Under the pieces are notes generated by a model. That model saw nothing but the letters and a program-made list of their open reading frames with translations. It was not told the DNA's origin and ran no database searches. Of a stretch of 64,000 nt of DNA, positions 41,364-50,292 are shown piece after piece. How positions within the stretch are numbered: the first letter of the stretch is position 1; each line of letters begins with the position of its first letter. Position numbers and translations under genes: made by a program. This DNA is from JBATTK01 sp049670505. GTDB taxonomy: Bacteria > Bacteroidota > Bacteroidia > Flavobacteriales > Flavobacteriaceae. The stretch is from assembly GCA_049670505.1 (NCBI GenBank), contig JBATTK010000138.1, positions 32,166-96,165 of the forward strand. Reading direction: 5' to 3'.

Positions 41364-42500
41364 ATGAAAAAGAACGTATTATTTATAGACCGTGACGGTA
41401 CTTTGATCAAGGAAACTGTTGATGAACAGATCGATGCTTTTGAAAAAATGGTATTTTATCCAAAAGCGTTTACCTATATGGGCAAAATAGCCCGGGAATT
41501 GGATTATGAACTGGTGATGATCACCAATCAGGACGGATTGGGAACAACTTCTTTTCCCGAGGAAACTTTTTGGCCCGTGCATAATTTTATTCTAAAATCC
41601 TTTGAAAACGAAGGCGTGGTTTTCGATAAGGTCTTTTTGGATCGGACTTTCCCACACGAAAACGCCCCTACGCGCAAACCCGGAACCGGACTGCTAACGG
41701 AATATTTTTCCGAGGCCTATGATCTAGAAAATTCTTTTGTGATAGGCGATCGTTTAACGGACATGGAACTGGCAAAAAACTTGGGTTCCAAAGGTATATT
41801 CATTAACGATAATACAGTATTGGGAACCGATGAAATTACGGTGAAGCGTTCCGAATTGGATGCGATAATCGCTTTGGAAAGCAACGACTGGGAAAAGATC
41901 TATACTTTTCTGAAACTGCGGGACCGAACGGCGGAAATCAGTCGAAAAACCAATGAAACGGACATTCAAATAGCATTGAATCTAGATGGAACGGGAAAAA
42001 GTAACATAGCTACCGGTATTGCTTTTTTTGACCATATGTTAGATCAATTGGCCAGACATGGACAAATGGATCTGAAGATACAAGTGAAGGGAGACTTGGA
42101 AGTAGACGAACACCATACCATTGAAGATACGGCAATTGCTTTGGGAGAGGCATTTCATAAAGCTTTGGGAAATAAACTGGGGATGGAACGCTATGGCTTT
42201 TGCTTGCCTATGGATGATTGTTTGGCACAGGTAGCCATTGATTTTGGTGGTCGCAATTGGCTGGTATGGGAGGCCGAATTTAAACGTGAATTGATAGGAA
42301 AAATGCCTACCGAAATGTTCCACCACTTTTTTAAATCATTTACGGACGGAGCTAAGGCCAATTTAAATATTACCGCAACAGGTACCAACGAGCATCATAA
42401 GATAGAAGCTATTTTTAAAGCGTTTGCGAAAGCTATTAAAATGGCAGTGAAAAGGGATGTTGAAAAAATGGTGCTACCGAGTACAAAGGGAGTTTTGTAA
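41364..42500 (+). CDS. hisB: Bifunctional histidinol-phosphatase / imidazoleglycerol-phosphate dehydratase
   Basis: 378 residues. HAD-type phosphatase part (1-~165): LFIDRDGTLIKET and ITNQDG, then RKPGTG and GDRLTDMELAK. IGPD part (~185-378): LARHGQMDLKIQVKGD, DEHHTIEDTAIALGEAF and TGTNEHHKIEAIFKAFAKA with the manganese-binding His/Glu sets. The zinc loop Cys residues of the E. coli phosphatase domain are absent (FPHENAPTRKPG), as I believe is common in Bacteroidota. Catalyses steps seven and nine of the pathway. Confidence 0.96.
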   Translation: MKKNVLFIDRDGTLIKETVDEQIDAFEKMVFYPKAFTYMGKIARELDYELVMITNQDGLGTTSFPEETFWPVHNFILKSFENEGVVFDKVFLDRTFPHENAPTRKPGTGLLTEYFSEAYDLENSFVIGDRLTDMELAKNLGSKGIFINDNTVLGTDEITVKRSELDAIIALESNDWEKIYTFLKLRDRTAEISRKTNETDIQIALNLDGTGKSNIATGIAFFDHMLDQLARHGQMDLKIQVKGDLEVDEHHTIEDTAIALGEAFHKALGNKLGMERYGFCLPMDDCLAQVAIDFGGRNWLVWEAEFKRELIGKMPTEMFHHFFKSFTDGAKANLNITATGTNEHHKIEAIFKAFAKAIKMAVKRDVEKMVLPSTKGVL

Positions 42501-42563
42501 AACTAGAAGTACGAAGTCAAAAATTCAAAACTTCGGATATCTAAATTCATATTTCTTATTTAA

Positions 42564-43145
42564 ATGAATATTGTTATTATAAATTATGGCGCCGGAAATA
42601 TCCAAAGTATAAAATTTGCTATCGAGCGTTTGGGATACGAGGCGGTTTTGAGCGATAACGCAACAGAAATACAAAAAGCGGACAAGGTTATATTTCCCGG
42701 TGTGGGAGAAGCGAGCAGTGCTATGAAGAAGCTTAAGAATAGCGGGTTGGATTCCTTGATCCCTGATTTAAAACAACCTGTTTTGGGTATTTGTCTGGGG
42801 ATGCAACTCATGTGCAACCTATCGGAAGAAGGAAACACACAGGGACTGGGTATTTTTAATGTAGATGTCGTTAAGTTTTCCAATACCGTAAAGGTGCCCC
42901 AAATAGGATGGAACCAAATTTCAAATTTAAAATCGGGATTGTTCAAGAACGTATCCGAAAAAGAGCATATTTATTTGGTGCATAGTTTTTATGCACCAAT
43001 TTGTGGGGAGACCATAGCGGAATCCGATTACGATATTACCTATAGCGCCGCATTGGGAAAGGATAACTTCTATGGAACACAGTTCCACCCGGAAAAAAGC
43101 AGTGCGGTAGGAGCTAAGATTCTGAAGAATTTTTTAGAACTGTAA
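42564..43145 (+). CDS. hisH: Imidazole glycerol phosphate synthase, glutaminase subunit
   Basis: 193 residues, class I glutamine amidotransferase. Supplies ammonia to HisF. Catalytic Cys77 in VLGICLGMQLM; the His/Glu of the triad in TQFHPEKSS near the C-terminus; PGVGEASSAM is the oxyanion-side loop region. Located between hisB and a GNAT gene, while its partner hisF lies 2 kb downstream. Length normal. Confidence 0.97.
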   Translation: MNIVIINYGAGNIQSIKFAIERLGYEAVLSDNATEIQKADKVIFPGVGEASSAMKKLKNSGLDSLIPDLKQPVLGICLGMQLMCNLSEEGNTQGLGIFNVDVVKFSNTVKVPQIGWNQISNLKSGLFKNVSEKEHIYLVHSFYAPICGETIAESDYDITYSAALGKDNFYGTQFHPEKSSAVGAKILKNFLEL

Positions 43146-43149
43146 TCAA

Positions 43150-43563
43150 ATGAACGATACATTTTACGTCGCTACGGATATATCAAAAATGAGCCTTGTC
43201 TATATTCATGATTATTTGTGTAATCATTCCTATTGGGCAAAAGGCAGGACTTTGGAGAAAGTGAAACTTTCCATGGATCATTCTCTCTGTTTTGGTGTTT
43301 TTAATGAAGTGGATAAACAAGTAGGATTTGCCAGAATAGTGACCGATAAGGTAGTGTTTGCCTGGATTATGGATGTTTTTATTGATAAGAAGTACCGTGG
43401 ACAGGGACTGGGCGTCTTGCTTATGGAATATATTATGGACCATCCGGACTTACAAGCTGTGAACGGTATTGGATTGCGGACCCATGATGCCCATACCCTG
43501 TATGAAAAATTTGGTTTCGGTCAAATAGACGATGTAGAAACATGGATGATAAAGAAAAATTAG
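43150..43563 (+). CDS. GNAT family N-acetyltransferase
   Basis: 137 residues. Acetyl-CoA loop IDKKYRGQGLGVLLMEYIMD (R-G-x-G-x-G, about residues 77-96), then GIGLRTHDAHTLYEKFGFGQ. It belongs to a group of small GNAT enzymes of unknown substrate. It begins 4 bp after hisH, so it is in the histidine transcript. It is not closely similar to the GNAT gene after hisG. Followed by a 326-bp repeat-containing gap before hisA. Confidence 0.88.
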   Translation: MNDTFYVATDISKMSLVYIHDYLCNHSYWAKGRTLEKVKLSMDHSLCFGVFNEVDKQVGFARIVTDKVVFAWIMDVFIDKKYRGQGLGVLLMEYIMDHPDLQAVNGIGLRTHDAHTLYEKFGFGQIDDVETWMIKKN

Positions 43564-43566
43564 AAT

Positions 43567-43889
43567 TAAGAAACTAGAAATATGAATTAAAGGGATGAGG
43601 GATTTAAAGAAAAGAACACAGCGATTTGCATTGGACTGTCTGTTATCAATAACCGTTGCACCAATTAAATAAAAAACACCATAAACTAACCCGTTATGCA
43701 TTTTGGAGGCTACAAAGCGGAAAAAGCGTCAGTTCGAGTGGTTTTTTGCAACAAAGTGGAGAAAAATTGTATCGAGAACGGCTTTTTTTGATTCAAAATA
43801 AACAACATATTAAACTAATATATGTCCAATCCATTTCGTATTTCTAGTTTCATATTTCTAGTTTCGTATTTCATATTTCTAATTTTAGC
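43567..43889. repeat. Repeat-rich gap before hisA
   Basis: No gene seen. GAAACTAGAAATATGA (starting about 43570) recurs in inverted orientation as TCATATTTCTAGTTTC near 43850, within three partial tandem copies (about 43840-43885). Around 43724-43785 lies a palindrome-like REP element (AGTTCGAGTG ... TATCGAGAACG), a type I recall as dispersed in flavobacterial genomes. A relic of the first motif also occurs between hisB and hisH. Confidence 0.5.
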
Positions 43890-44666
43890 ATGAGAATAAT
43901 ACCGGCAATAGATATCATAGATGGAAAATGTGTACGACTCTCCAAAGGGGATTACGACACTAAAAAAATCTATAATGAGAATCCCTTGGAAGTGGCCAAG
44001 CAATTTGAGGCACATGGTATTGAAAACTTACATCTGGTAGATCTGGACGGGGCCAAATCCAAGCATATTGTAAATCATAACATATTGGAACAAATAGCTT
44101 CCCATACCAACTTAAAGATAGACTTTGGAGGTGGACTCAAGACCGATGAGGATCTGCATATTGCCTTTGAAAGTGGGGCCCATCAGATTACAGGGGGTAG
44201 CATTGCCGTAAAGGACAAGGAAACCTTTAAGGGCTGGTTAAGGAAATATGGGGCCGATAAAATTATATTAGGTGCCGATGCCCATAACGAAAAGGTCGCT
44301 ATTTCGGGTTGGTTGGAAGCATCCAATGAGGATGTAATACCGTTTATCAAGGCGTATCAGGCAAAAGGTATAGTATATGTGATCTGCACCGACATTAGCA
44401 AGGATGGGATGCTGGAAGGACCTTCTTTTGATCTGTACAAAAAGATATTGAAGCAGACCAGTGTTATCGAAACCTCGGTAGGCCCTAGCGGAGTGGAGGA
44501 CCAATCGGTAATAGGCATAAAACTAATTGCAAGTGGAGGTATATCCAGTTTTGATGAGTTGCCCCGATTGATGGAAATGGGTTGCGAGGGCGTTATTATC
44601 GGGAAGGCCATATATGAGAATAAGATCAGTTTAAAACAATTGGAGCAATTTATGCTGTCATCATGA
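43890..44666 (+). CDS. hisA: ProFAR isomerase
   Basis: 258 residues, (beta-alpha)8 barrel. Isomerises the ribosyl group of ProFAR in histidine synthesis. N-terminal MRIIPAIDIIDGKCVRLSKG with the first catalytic Asp, LKIDFGGGLKTDED, VICTDISKDGMLEGPS with the second catalytic Asp, and LIASGGISSFDELPRL. It overlaps the following DinB-type gene by 4 bp. HisA and HisF share the barrel fold but are distinguished here by these motifs. Confidence 0.96.
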   Translation: MRIIPAIDIIDGKCVRLSKGDYDTKKIYNENPLEVAKQFEAHGIENLHLVDLDGAKSKHIVNHNILEQIASHTNLKIDFGGGLKTDEDLHIAFESGAHQITGGSIAVKDKETFKGWLRKYGADKIILGADAHNEKVAISGWLEASNEDVIPFIKAYQAKGIVYVICTDISKDGMLEGPSFDLYKKILKQTSVIETSVGPSGVEDQSVIGIKLIASGGISSFDELPRLMEMGCEGVIIGKAIYENKISLKQLEQFMLSS

Positions 44667-45178
44667 AAAAAGAGGATAAAATCATAGCGGAGTTTATTCA
44701 AAATGCGCTATACCGTTTGGATGAGAGTACGCGAATGATCGTAAAAAGCCTAGAAGAACTTTCGGACGACGAACTTTGGCGTAGACCTAACAATGTGTCC
44801 AACAGTATAGCAAATTTAATACTGCACCTCTGTGGAAACATAGGGCAGTACGCTATTTCGTCCTTGGGTGAAACAACGGACATACGTAATCGGGATTCCG
44901 AGTTTTCTACCGATGGGGGTATGAACAAGACGGAGTTACTCGCTGCATTGAACAAAACGGTAGATAAGGCCAAGGAAATTATTGAAAGTGCTACCATAGA
45001 TCGGTTGCTTCAAAAACGAGAGGTACAAGGTTTTCATTTTAGCGGTATAGGAATCGTAATCCATGTGGTGGAGCATTATTCGTATCACACTGGCCAAATC
45101 GCCTTTTGGGTAAAGCAATTGAAAAATAAGGATCTAGGATTTTACGAGGGTATAGACCTGAACATAAAAAATGAATAA
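44663..45178 (+). CDS. DinB-like (DUF1572) family protein
   Basis: 171 residues, four-helix DinB superfamily. Putative metal ligands: LILHLCGNIGQY, VIHVVEHYSYHTGQIAFWVK, where His is conserved in this group. Starts inside the end of hisA (4-bp overlap) and ends 18 bp before hisF, so it is embedded in the histidine operon. It may be a thiol-dependent or hydrolytic enzyme; its inclusion between hisA and hisF is a recurrent flavobacterial arrangement as far as I recall. Confidence 0.83.
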   Translation: MKKEDKIIAEFIQNALYRLDESTRMIVKSLEELSDDELWRRPNNVSNSIANLILHLCGNIGQYAISSLGETTDIRNRDSEFSTDGGMNKTELLAALNKTVDKAKEIIESATIDRLLQKREVQGFHFSGIGIVIHVVEHYSYHTGQIAFWVKQLKNKDLGFYEGIDLNIKNE

Positions 45179-45196
45179 ATACTATCACTTTAAAGG

Positions 45197-45952
45197 ATGT
45201 TGACAAAAAGAATCATACCCTGTCTGGACATTAAGGATGGCCGTACGGTAAAAGGAATTAATTTCATTGATTTAAGGGACGCCGGAGATCCGGTGGAATT
45301 GGCCGAGATTTATAGTAAGGAGGGCGCAGATGAGCTGGTTTTTCTGGATATTTCGGCAACGGAGCAAAAGCGAAAGACTTTGGCGGAGCTAGTCTACCAT
45401 GTGGCGGAGAAAGTCAATATTCCCTTTACCGTGGGTGGGGGCATTTCATCCATAGCCGACGTTGACGTTTTATTGCAAAACGGTGCCGACAAGGTTTCTA
45501 TTAACTCATCCGCTGTAAAAAATCCACAATTGATCAATGATTTGGTCTCCAAGTTTGGATCTCAGTGCATTGTAGTAGCCATAGACGCCAAACAAATTGG
45601 GGATACATGGAAAGTACATCTCATAGGAGGTAAGGTACCCACGGAACTCGATCTCTTTGAATGGGCAAAAGAAGTGGAAAAGCGTGGGGCGGGAGAAATC
45701 CTTTTTACCTCTATGGACCATGATGGTACCAAGGAAGGCTTTGCCAATGAAGCATTGGCGCGTTTATCTACCGAATTGAATATTCCGATCATAGCCTCCG
45801 GCGGAGCTGGGAACCCACAACATTTTGTAGATACCTTTAACAAGGGAAAAGCGGACGCGGCCTTGGCAGCGAGCATATTCCACTTTAAGGAAATAGTAAT
45901 AGGGGATTTAAAAAGGGAATTGAGGAATAACGGGATTGCAGTTCGGTTATAG
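45197..45952 (+). CDS. hisF: Imidazole glycerol phosphate synthase, cyclase subunit
   Basis: 251 residues, (beta-alpha)8 barrel. Uses ammonia from HisH to form imidazole glycerol phosphate and AICAR. Catalytic Asp in IIPCLDIKDGRTVKG (residue ~11) and in TSMDHDGTKEGF (~130); phosphate-binding VGGGISSIADVDVLLQNGAD and IASGGAGNPQHF. All hallmarks are intact. Confidence 0.97.
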   Translation: MLTKRIIPCLDIKDGRTVKGINFIDLRDAGDPVELAEIYSKEGADELVFLDISATEQKRKTLAELVYHVAEKVNIPFTVGGGISSIADVDVLLQNGADKVSINSSAVKNPQLINDLVSKFGSQCIVVAIDAKQIGDTWKVHLIGGKVPTELDLFEWAKEVEKRGAGEILFTSMDHDGTKEGFANEALARLSTELNIPIIASGGAGNPQHFVDTFNKGKADAALAASIFHFKEIVIGDLKRELRNNGIAVRL

Positions 45953-46025
45953 GTTTCTTGGCCTGCAAGCGGTTTTCAATGAACTCAAGATAAGTTAAAT
46001 ACCAAAAAGATAAAGGAAGTATACG

Positions 46026-46670
46026 ATGAATAAAGCATTTAACTTTAGTACTCCTGTTTGGAGCAAATTGGAAAGGGGGCTGATACCCGCTATCATTCAA
46101 GACGCAACTACAAAGAACGTTTTGATGCTGGGATATATGAACGAGGAAGCCCTAAAAAAAACCATGGAATCCAAAAAGGTAACTTTTTATAGTCGCAGCA
46201 AACAACGATTATGGACAAAAGGGGAGGAGAGTGGTAATTTTTTGAATCTGCTTACGATCAAAAATGATTGTGATAGCGATACGCTCCTGATTACCGCACA
46301 CCCTAACGGCCCCACCTGTCATACAGGAAGTGATACCTGTTGGGACGAGGAAAATACCCCCAGTTTCGGCTTTCTTTCGGCCTTGGAGCAGGTCATTGAA
46401 AAGCGTAAGCAAGAGGCCGCAAAAGATGTGGATCTTCGTAAAGGCGATACCCCAAGTTATGTAGTTTCTTTATTCGACAAAGGAATCAATAAAATTGCCC
46501 AAAAAGTAGGCGAGGAAGCCGTTGAAGTGGTTATTGAGGCGAAAGATGACAATGATGAATTGTTCCTGAACGAAAGTGCCGATCTGTTGTTCCACTACTT
46601 GATATTACTTCAGGCCAAAGGATTTACGTTAAAGGACATAGAAATGGTTTTAAAGGGAAGGGAAAAATAG
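46026..46670 (+). CDS. hisIE: Phosphoribosyl-AMP cyclohydrolase / phosphoribosyl-ATP pyrophosphatase
   Basis: 214 residues. HisI part (1-~110): MLGYMNEEALKKTMESKKVT, YSRSKQRLWTKGEESGN and the zinc/magnesium ligands in DCDSDTLLI and GPTCHTGSDTCW. HisE part (~120-214): LFDKGINKIAQKVGEEAVEV, the metal-binding EExxE pattern of MazG-like hydrolases. It performs steps two and three of the pathway and closes the histidine cluster. Confidence 0.96.
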   Translation: MNKAFNFSTPVWSKLERGLIPAIIQDATTKNVLMLGYMNEEALKKTMESKKVTFYSRSKQRLWTKGEESGNFLNLLTIKNDCDSDTLLITAHPNGPTCHTGSDTCWDEENTPSFGFLSALEQVIEKRKQEAAKDVDLRKGDTPSYVVSLFDKGINKIAQKVGEEAVEVVIEAKDDNDELFLNESADLLFHYLILLQAKGFTLKDIEMVLKGREK

Positions 46671-46674
46671 TTTG

Positions 46675-47811
46675 ATGGAATTAGTACTGGATTTTTTGTT
46701 GATTACGGGAATCCTTATAGCCTGTTCCTTCTTATTCGTTTTATTCAAACAGACGGAAAAGGAGATTTCCCATCACGTATTGATCACCATTTTTATTTTT
46801 ATACTTTTTGTTTTTGTATCCTTTTACGCTTACCTGCATCAAATTAGAACCCTATTTTTATTCACTTTTTTGCTTTCGGACATTGTAGACATGTCCATTG
46901 GCCCTTTGTTGTTCATTTATGTGAAGTGCATAACAGGGGATACTAAAAAGTTCTTTAGAAATAACCGTGTTCATTTTATACTTCCGACGCTATATTTGAT
47001 TGGCATTTCAATACCCCTATTGATCAGGATAACAAGTGATGGTTATGAAGCATCGTATATTGATCGTCTTCAAAAGGTACTTCTCTTCACCATAGCCTAT
47101 TCAGGAGTGTATTGTGTATTTGCACTTCAAAAATTGATTAGGTTTCAAGTTTTGGTTAAGCTTAATTATTCCAATCTGGAAAATAAAGACTTGAACTGGG
47201 CGAAATACCTTCTCATGGGTGCTATTTTCATAATTTCAATTGACCTGTCAACGAGTATCTATGAGTTGTTTGCAGGTGATGCGGGCATGGATATTGGGTA
47301 TTTCAGCGTTATTCCTATTGTATTCTTAATGGCCTATTTGGGTTACTATGGAGTATCGCAGAGTAAAGTTTTATTACCCGACTTTTTATGGAACATTTCA
47401 GAAACCAAGGATATATTTGCACCGAACCATCAGAAAAAAGGTCCACTAAAGTATACCTATGATGAAGAGCAAATGAAAATATTGAGATCCGATCTGACAA
47501 CTGTTATGAACGAACAGAAACCTTATTTGGATGAAAACCTTACGTTAAGCTCCTTATCCGATCGGTTTCAAGTGTCCGATAAAAAATTATCCACTTTGCT
47601 TAATCAACATATGAATACTTCTTTTTACGACTATGTAAATCGTTTTAGGGTAGAAGAAGTAAAGAAAATGATATTGGATACCGCCAATGAAAAATATACT
47701 TTGCTGGCCATTGCCTACGACTGTGGTTTTAAATCAAAATCCAGCTTTAATCGAATTTTTAAGAAAGAAACGGGAATATCTCCAAAGGATTATCGGAAAA
47801 AAGTACAATAG
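46675..47811 (+). CDS. AraC family regulator with N-terminal membrane domain
   Basis: 378 residues from the ATG at 46675. Six or seven membrane segments occupy the first ~230 residues (e.g. LLITGILIACSFLFVLF). A C-terminal AraC/XylS DNA-binding domain with two helix-turn-helices follows (~275-378: LSSLSDRFQVSDKKLSTLLN and LLAIAYDCGFKSKSSFNRIF). Such membrane-embedded AraC proteins sense envelope or external signals. The downstream S41 peptidase gene could be a target. It directly follows hisIE but is functionally separate. Confidence 0.88.
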   Translation: MELVLDFLLITGILIACSFLFVLFKQTEKEISHHVLITIFIFILFVFVSFYAYLHQIRTLFLFTFLLSDIVDMSIGPLLFIYVKCITGDTKKFFRNNRVHFILPTLYLIGISIPLLIRITSDGYEASYIDRLQKVLLFTIAYSGVYCVFALQKLIRFQVLVKLNYSNLENKDLNWAKYLLMGAIFIISIDLSTSIYELFAGDAGMDIGYFSVIPIVFLMAYLGYYGVSQSKVLLPDFLWNISETKDIFAPNHQKKGPLKYTYDEEQMKILRSDLTTVMNEQKPYLDENLTLSSLSDRFQVSDKKLSTLLNQHMNTSFYDYVNRFRVEEVKKMILDTANEKYTLLAIAYDCGFKSKSSFNRIFKKETGISPKDYRKKVQ

Positions 47812-47902
47812 CCTTGCTAAATATGTGTCAATTCTTCCATTGGGGCGTTTTAAGTTATGGGATTCAATTGATTTGTAACTCAATTTTTATTTAAATCAAT
47901 TT

Positions 47903-49312
47903 ATGATGTTCAAAACATATCGTTGTATTCTTTTTTGTAGTTTTTTGTGGTCATCCATTTTTATTCAAAATACTTTTTCCCAATACAAATGGGAAGCTAC
48001 AGGTATTTGGCAAGCACGTGGTTATGGTTGGGTGATGGAGTTAAATGCAGAGACCCTTAAAATATACGATATTACCAAAATGTCCTGTACGGCAAGTCAG
48101 GAGTATCCTACTACAATGCTGTCCAAAGATTTAACGGTTGTAGATAATGTCCTTACCTTAAGCAGGGGAGTCAACCGATACACTTTTGACAGACTATCGG
48201 TATTACCGGACCTGTGCACTAAAAGACTGTCCAAAAAAGAACGCAAAGATCCTATCTTTAACTTTGAGGTATTATGGAATTCGTTTAACGACCAATATGC
48301 TTACTTTGAGGAACGGGGCGTGGATTGGCAAAAATCCTATGAAAAGTACCGGAAGCAGATCAGCGATAAAACCTCTGATGCAGAGTTGCTTGTTATCTGT
48401 GACCAGATGTTGGAAGATCTGAACGACGGACATGTAGATATTGAAGCTTCGGAAAAGCTAATGAAAAAGGCCGCCCTGATCGGTAAATGGGACACACGTC
48501 CTGATCCCGATATAAGCGGTGCGCGAAGAGCAATAGTCACAAAATACCTTAAAGATTTTAAAACGCATAATCTCTCCCGGACCATATGGGGCAAAATAAA
48601 TGATAGGGTAGGTTATGTGCAGATCAATAGTATGGGCGCCCAAGGTGAATATGGCATCACTCCGGATATGGATTCAGGAAAAGCGAACAAATTGTATCGA
48701 ACGGCAATCGCTAAAAGCGAAGACCCCATGATAGATGAAATCAATGGGATGAACGCCACCATGAAAAAAGTATTGATAGATCTAAAAGGTACCGAAGACT
48801 TAATTTTAGACCTACGCTTTAATGGTGGTGGGGAAGATATGGTCGGTCTGGCTGTTTTAAGCTACTTTATAGATAGTACCAGAACTATCTTCAGTAAAAA
48901 AGAACGAATAGGAAAGGGTTTTGGCCCCCAAAAATATACGGTTTTAAAACCTGCAGGTATCAAGTACAAGGGTAAATTGCACATACTACAAAGTCATTGG
49001 TCGGCCAGTGCGACGGAGATTTTGTTACTGGCGTCCCTCTCTTTGGAGAATGTACGGCGGATTGGTTCACCTTCGGAAGGTATTTTTTCTGATATTTTGG
49101 ACAAAAAATTACCCAACGGATGGGAATATGGTCTGTCCAATCAGGTCTATCAGGACAATGAAGGAATCAGTTACGAGACCAAAGGTATTCCGGTACATAT
49201 TGATTTGGACTATCCTAGGGATACCTATGAATTTGTGGCCAAATTAAAAAAAGAGGTGAAAACGGGTGGAGACCCTGCTATTGAAGCTGTTTTGATGGAA
49301 AAACGCAAGTAA
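47903..49312 (+). CDS. S41 family (tail-specific) peptidase, secreted
   Basis: 469 residues. Signal peptide at 1-26 (CILFCSFLWSSIFIQNTFSQ). N-terminal domain, then the S41 catalytic domain: DLILDLRFNGGGEDM (~305) and SHWSASATEILLLASLSL with the nucleophile Ser in SASATE (~375). The PDZ domain usual in C-terminal processing proteases is not obvious, as in many Bacteroidota S41 proteins. Probably periplasmic or outer-membrane associated. Lies 91 bp after the membrane AraC regulator. Confidence 0.85.
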   Translation: MMFKTYRCILFCSFLWSSIFIQNTFSQYKWEATGIWQARGYGWVMELNAETLKIYDITKMSCTASQEYPTTMLSKDLTVVDNVLTLSRGVNRYTFDRLSVLPDLCTKRLSKKERKDPIFNFEVLWNSFNDQYAYFEERGVDWQKSYEKYRKQISDKTSDAELLVICDQMLEDLNDGHVDIEASEKLMKKAALIGKWDTRPDPDISGARRAIVTKYLKDFKTHNLSRTIWGKINDRVGYVQINSMGAQGEYGITPDMDSGKANKLYRTAIAKSEDPMIDEINGMNATMKKVLIDLKGTEDLILDLRFNGGGEDMVGLAVLSYFIDSTRTIFSKKERIGKGFGPQKYTVLKPAGIKYKGKLHILQSHWSASATEILLLASLSLENVRRIGSPSEGIFSDILDKKLPNGWEYGLSNQVYQDNEGISYETKGIPVHIDLDYPRDTYEFVAKLKKEVKTGGDPAIEAVLMEKRK

Positions 49313-49365
49313 GCGGACGTTGATTCTGCCAACTACCACAGCATATGGCCTACTATACACTGAAT

Positions 49366-50172
49366 TTACCACCAGACGACAAAACATTTTTCAAACTCGG
49401 TCTCCGATTTTTTTATCCAGACCATAGGGGCATTTTCTTTGAGCATTCGTAAGTTGATTTCCATTAGGGTATCAACATATGATTGCCAATGGATACCGTT
49501 GTGGGGACTTACGACCCATTCGGATTTAAAGGGGAGGTAGTAGCTGTATGATCGGAATTCATCGGAGTCAAAATCCTTGAACCGCAACCAATATCCACAG
49601 ATACAGTTTTTGTTCAACGGTCTTATGTGGATGGCAGCTGTATGATAAGGAACAAAGAGTTGTGTCTTATAACAGGTTTTATGTGCAATTTTTGCATGGT
49701 CAATTTCCCTTGCTCGCAGGGCTTTGGCACCTTCTATCGTATGTAAGAGCGGAAACTGTTGGTTCTTTATCTTTTCCATTTTGGTAAAGAACATGTCCCG
49801 CTTATTGGGTCCCATCAACCGATGTATAGGCTCCGATATTTCCGTATTGATGATATAAAATTTATAGGTGAGTTCCACATGTATCAATTGTGCCGTTTCC
49901 ACATCCCTTAAAATAAAATCTATTTCTCCAATGGTACGCTTATCGGCTATTATAGGCAGATTGTGTACCACCACCGTATACCTGTGGGAATGCTGGATCA
50001 ATTGCGAAAACACATATTCCATTTGATGCCCCAAGCGGATATTTTTAGGAATGGATTTCGGACTAAAGCTGGAAATATTAAGCTCGGGAAAATCAAATTG
50101 TTGTATTCCAAATTGGCTTTTATCCCACAAGGCAGGAGTATTTATAAATCCGAGACATTGTTTTTCGATCAT
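49366..50172 (-). CDS. DUF1853 family protein
   Basis: 268 residues. Matches DUF1853: N-terminal LGHQMEYVFSQLIQHS, then a restriction-enzyme-like core TIGEIDFILRDVETAQLIHVELTYKFYII containing ExxD and ExK-like residues (EIDF ... HVELTYKFY) of a PD-(D/E)xK nuclease fold, and C-terminal GYWLRFKDFDSDEF. The biochemical role is unknown. It lies convergent to the S41 gene and divergent from a VWA/AAA pair. Confidence 0.83.
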   Translation of the reverse strand: MIEKQCLGFINTPALWDKSQFGIQQFDFPELNISSFSPKSIPKNIRLGHQMEYVFSQLIQHSHRYTVVVHNLPIIADKRTIGEIDFILRDVETAQLIHVELTYKFYIINTEISEPIHRLMGPNKRDMFFTKMEKIKNQQFPLLHTIEGAKALRAREIDHAKIAHKTCYKTQLFVPYHTAAIHIRPLNKNCICGYWLRFKDFDSDEFRSYSYYLPFKSEWVVSPHNGIHWQSYVDTLMEINLRMLKENAPMVWIKKSETEFEKCFVVWW

Positions 50173-50292
50173 ACATCCATAAAGATATTGAGATAAGCAT
50201 GGAGGGACAAGAATTGGAAACGATTACTTGTAATACCGTTAAGTTTTCATTAAAACATCCAACAGTTTTGGGAAATGTATTATTTTTATACC

